From Actinoplanes sp. NBC_00393 (GTDB taxonomy: Bacteria; Actinomycetota; Actinomycetes; Mycobacteriales; Micromonosporaceae), in the NCBI RefSeq assembly GCF_036053395.1, contig NZ_CP107942.1, positions 4,244,501-4,308,500 on the forward strand: a DNA stretch of 64,000 bases. Reading direction: 5' to 3'. The position numbers were made by a program, and so were the translations under genes. A model generated the notes under the pieces. The model saw only the letters and a program-made list of their open reading frames with translations, was not told the DNA's origin and did not search any database. Positions 61,620-64,000 of the stretch are shown piece by piece (positions within the stretch are counted from its first letter, which is position 1; the number at the start of each line of letters is the position of its first letter).

Positions 61620-62491
61620 TTCGTACGGGCGACGCAGCGAGATTGAACGTGATCACCCCACCGACGATGAGCGCCAGCGCGGTGCTGATCCCGACCGTGA
61701 TCGGCTCGCCGAACAGTGGGACGGCCAGCAGTGTGGTGAGCACCGGGCTGATCGCGCCGGTCACCGCCGGAATGCTGCTGCCGAGCCGGCGGACCGCGTA
61801 CGCGTAGCTCAACGTCGACAGGATGCCGGTTCCGACGCCCTGCAGGACCGCGAACAGCGCGATGTTCGACGCCGGCGCGGCGCCCCAGGCTCGACGGCAG
61901 CACTCCGGTCGCGGCCAGGACGACGGCGGCCAGCGCGGACGGAACGCAGACGACCAGGACGAGGCTGACCAGATCCAGCGCGGTGGAGCGCAGCGCGATC
62001 GTGTAGATCGCCCACGCGCACCCGGCGGCCAGCAGCACACCGATCCCGGCGAGCGTGGCCGCCGAGGTCGTCAGCACGGCGGCCGCCACCACCCCGGAGA
62101 CGATCGCGGCCAGCGCGACCGCCCGCTGCCGGCCGACCCGCTCGTGCCGCCACCCGGCCAGGATGAGCGCCACGAACAGCGGCACCGATCCGGGCAGCAA
62201 CAGGCCGACGAGCGCCGCCGAGGTCAGGCTGCCGCCCAGCGCGGAGAGCAGGAAATGCGGCAGCCCGGCCAGGCAGAGCGCGGCGACGAGGCCGGCGCGC
62301 TCGCGGCGTGCCGCCCGGATCGCCCGCGGCAACCACGGCGCCAGCAGGATCACCGGTGTCACGAATCGCAGGATCGCCGCGTCGACGGGCATCAGGCCGG
62401 ACCCGCCGATCCCGCGGATGGTGAGCGCGAACGACGCCCACAACAGCACAGCCGTCGCGAGCGCCGCGACGGCACGAACAGGTCGTCCCAT
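61603..62491 (-). pseudogene. EamA/DMT-family transporter with a one-base frameshift
   Basis: Ten-helix drug/metabolite transporter gene. From ATG at 62489-62491 the frame encodes about 200 residues (VAALATAVLLWASFALTIRG; FLLSALGGSLTSAALVGLLL) up to GVLPSSLG. The sequence then continues in the other frame as AAPASNIALFAVLQGVGTGI and PLFGEPITVGISTALALIVG to the stop at 61603. Removing one C from the run at 61883-61886 restores a continuous 295-residue protein. Either a genuine recent frameshift or a sequencing slip in a homopolymer. Confidence 0.8.
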
Positions 62492-62556
62492 AGGGGCAAG
62501 GCTAGGAAGTACGGTGGGGCATGCGATTGCTAGTTATGCCACGGACATGGCCATGA

Positions 62557-62573
62557 GTGGCAGAATCTGCCAC
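62557..62573. promoter_or_regulatory. Palindromic operator candidate at the Lrp start
   Basis: GTGGCAGA (62557-62564), one base, then its exact complement TCTGCCAC (62566-62573), ending directly at the ATG of the Lrp gene. It lies in the divergent region with eamA. The size and symmetry fit an Lrp/AsnC autoregulatory site. If translation starts here, it also overlaps the ribosome site region. Confidence 0.6.
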
Positions 62574-63038
62574 ATGATCGCCTTGGACAGCATCGACCGC
62601 CGGATTCTGCTGGAACTGCAGAAGGACGGCCGGCTCACCAACCAGGAGCTGGCCGACCGGATCGGGCTCTCGCCGTCGCCGTGCCTGCGGCGGGTCCGGC
62701 AACTGCAGGAGTCCGGGGTGATCGAGCGCTACACCGCGGTGGTGTCGCCGAAGGCGCTCGGCCTGTCGATCACCGCCTTCGCGCGCCTGACCCTGCTCTC
62801 GCACGCCTCGCCGGTCGTCGACGAGGTCGAGGAGCGACTGCGGGCGATCCCCGAGGTGGTCGAGGCCTACCTGCTCGCCGGCGACGACGACTACCTCGTC
62901 AAGATCGTCATCAAGTCGTTCGAGGACTACGAGGATCTGCTGCGCCGCGAGATCCGGTCGATCCCGTCGCTCGCCTCGATCAAGACGACGTTCGCCTTCG
63001 CCGTCACCAAGCCGCAGTCCCCGCTGCCCATGCCGTGA
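62574..63038 (+). CDS. Lrp/AsnC-family regulator
   Basis: A 154-residue Lrp-type regulator. The helix-turn-helix ELADRIGLSPSPCLRRVRQL lies near residues 25-44 after the standard LDSIDRRILLELQKDGRL; the C-terminal RAM domain (VVEAYLLAGDDDYLVKIVIK) binds amino acids. ATG at 62574 is chosen because the domain begins at once; ATGs at 62547 and 62553 are alternatives. It is divergent from the amino-acid/metabolite exporter eamA, a classic pairing. Confidence 0.92.
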   Translation: MIALDSIDRRILLELQKDGRLTNQELADRIGLSPSPCLRRVRQLQESGVIERYTAVVSPKALGLSITAFARLTLLSHASPVVDEVEERLRAIPEVVEAYLLAGDDDYLVKIVIKSFEDYEDLLRREIRSIPSLASIKTTFAFAVTKPQSPLPMP

Positions 63039-63044
63039 GCCCGG

Positions 63045-64000
63045 TCAGCGCACCGCGCCCAGCTGTTTGACGTGCTTGAGCACCGGCGCCGACTCGATGC
63101 GCTCGACCCCGTCGAGCGAGCCGAGCCGCTCGGTCACGTAGCGGTAGAACGCCGGCATGTCCGGGCAGACCGCAGTCACCTGCAGGTTGGTCGGGCCGGT
63201 GGTCGCGGCGGCGAAGACCACCTCCTCGTGCTCGGCCAGCACGGCGCCGACCGAGGCCACCCGTGACGGCGCGACCGACAGCCACAGCACCACCGCGGCC
63301 CGGAACCCGAACAGCTCCGGCTCGATCTCCACGTCGGTGTAGAGCGACCCCGAGCCGAGCAGCTCCTGCACCCGCCGGCGCACGGTCGACTCCGGCCAGC
63401 CGGTCGCCGCGGCGAGCTCGGTGTAGCTGAGCCGGCCGTCCCACGACAGCGCCTCGACCAGCGCCGCGTCGGCGCCGGTGAGCCGCGCCGCCCCCGGTGG
63501 ACCGGCCGGCCAGCGCGGGGTCAGGGCTTCGATCTGCCCGGCGGTGAGCGCGTCGTCGCGGCGGTCCGGGCCGACCGCGCCACCGACGTACTGGTGGATC
63601 ACGCAATACGCGGTCACCGCGACCAGGCGCGGTGTGCGCGGCAGTTTCTGCAGCAGCAGCGACTCACGATCCGCAGTCGCCGGAACGCGTACGCTGCACG
63701 CGATCTCGGTCCCGCCGGACATGATCGCCACCCACCCGGTGTCCGGGCGGCGGGCCAGCGCCCCGGCGATCGGCACCGCGGCGTCCGGCGCCGCGCTCAG
63801 GCGGAGCGTCCACATCTCGTACCCCAGCTCGATGGCATTGGGCAGCCCCACCACCCGCAGCCCCGCCTCCTCGCGCAACCGGCGATAGCGCCGGGCGACC
63901 GTCTGGTCGGAGACGCCGAGCACCGTACCGATCTCGCGGTAACCGGCCCGGCCGTTGATCCGCAGCGCGTGCGTCACCTGCCGGTCCAGCTCGTCGATTT
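63045..64000 (-). CDS. Two-module Lrp/AsnC-family regulator (5' end beyond window)
   Basis: At least 317 residues, entering from the window end in frame (IDELDRQVTHALRINGRAGY), so the start lies outside. It has two successive Lrp modules: a first helix-turn-helix (YREIGTVLGVSDQTVARRYR) with a RAM-like half, and a second one (YTELAAATGWPESTVRRRVQ) near residue 190 with its own RAM domain ending in VLKHVKQLGAVR. Such double-length Lrp proteins are common in actinomycetes. It is convergent with the single-module Lrp gene, six bases apart. Confidence 0.9.
   Translation of the reverse strand, partial: IDELDRQVTHALRINGRAGYREIGTVLGVSDQTVARRYRRLREEAGLRVVGLPNAIELGYEMWTLRLSAAPDAAVPIAGALARRPDTGWVAIMSGGTEIACSVRVPATADRESLLLQKLPRTPRLVAVTAYCVIHQYVGGAVGPDRRDDALTAGQIEALTPRWPAGPPGAARLTGADAALVEALSWDGRLSYTELAAATGWPESTVRRRVQELLGSGSLYTDVEIEPELFGFRAAVVLWLSVAPSRVASVGAVLAEHEEVVFAAATTGPTNLQVTAVCPDMPAFYRYVTERLGSLDGVERIESAPVLKHVKQLGAVR

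Overview
The window is very GC-rich, with GC-biased third codon positions, many ATGA/GTGA start-stop overlaps and typical actinomycete families (DUF397, SARP/AfsR regulator, MmyB-type XRE regulator, two-subunit PH-domain proteins, Wadjet). It looks like chromosomal DNA of a filamentous actinomycete, most likely Micromonosporaceae (Actinoplanes-like). That assignment is an inference from style, not from a marker gene. I saw no tRNA, rRNA, transposase, integrase or CRISPR array.

Layout. 1-1.1 kb: 5' end of a kdp potassium-pump operon (minus), with a coupled 26-aa membrane peptide before kdpF and kdpA. 1.3-2.85 kb: three decayed genes (lgt, an unknown gene, a cupin) around an intact DUF397 gene. 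2.85-4.6 kb: OsmC protein plus flavin monooxygenase. 4.7-7.6 kb: metX-metY-CoA-binding operon for direct sulfhydrylation to homocysteine. 7.6-11.2 kb: VOC protein, FGGY sugar kinase, HAD hydrolase/RraA pair, DUF2750 protein. 11.4-18.6 kb: jetA-jetB-jetC of a DUF2397/DUF2398-type Wadjet plasmid-defence system with no jetD beside it. 18.6 kb: STAS protein.

18.9-22.9 kb: a four-gene minus-strand operon (GNAT, AMP-ligase, PLP decarboxylase, ACP). The ligase and decarboxylase resemble the pair found with exosortase A, but no exosortase is here; it probably builds an amine-bearing acyl-ACP. 23-30.5 kb: secreted peptide, odd alpha/beta hydrolase, PH-domain pair, esterase, methyltransferase, and a thiolase/enoyl-CoA hydratase fusion. 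30.5-33.6 kb: a 34-bp perfect palindrome, a DUF1906 peptidoglycan-type protein and an M15-like protein that has lost zinc ligands. 33.7-43.4 kb: membrane, VOC, NmrA, XRE, MFS genes and a vestigial histidine-kinase/response-regulator pair.

43.4-44.0 kb: two G/C tandem-repeat tracts. 44-50 kb: a kinase with duplicated architecture, SARP regulator, ArsR-like and LysR regulators. 50-55.4 kb: membrane GNAT, lipoprotein, SnoaL, TetR, ileS. 55.4-64 kb: STAS protein, an unrecognised HTH-like gene, PPOX and PP2C-TPR genes, a DUF3800/tandem P-loop pair, a frameshifted eamA and two Lrp/AsnC regulators, the last cut by the window end.

The most notable items are the Wadjet locus lacking jetD, the exosortase-style ligase/decarboxylase/ACP operon without an exosortase, and the repeated appearance of catalytically degenerate proteins (M15, alpha/beta hydrolase, histidine kinase).
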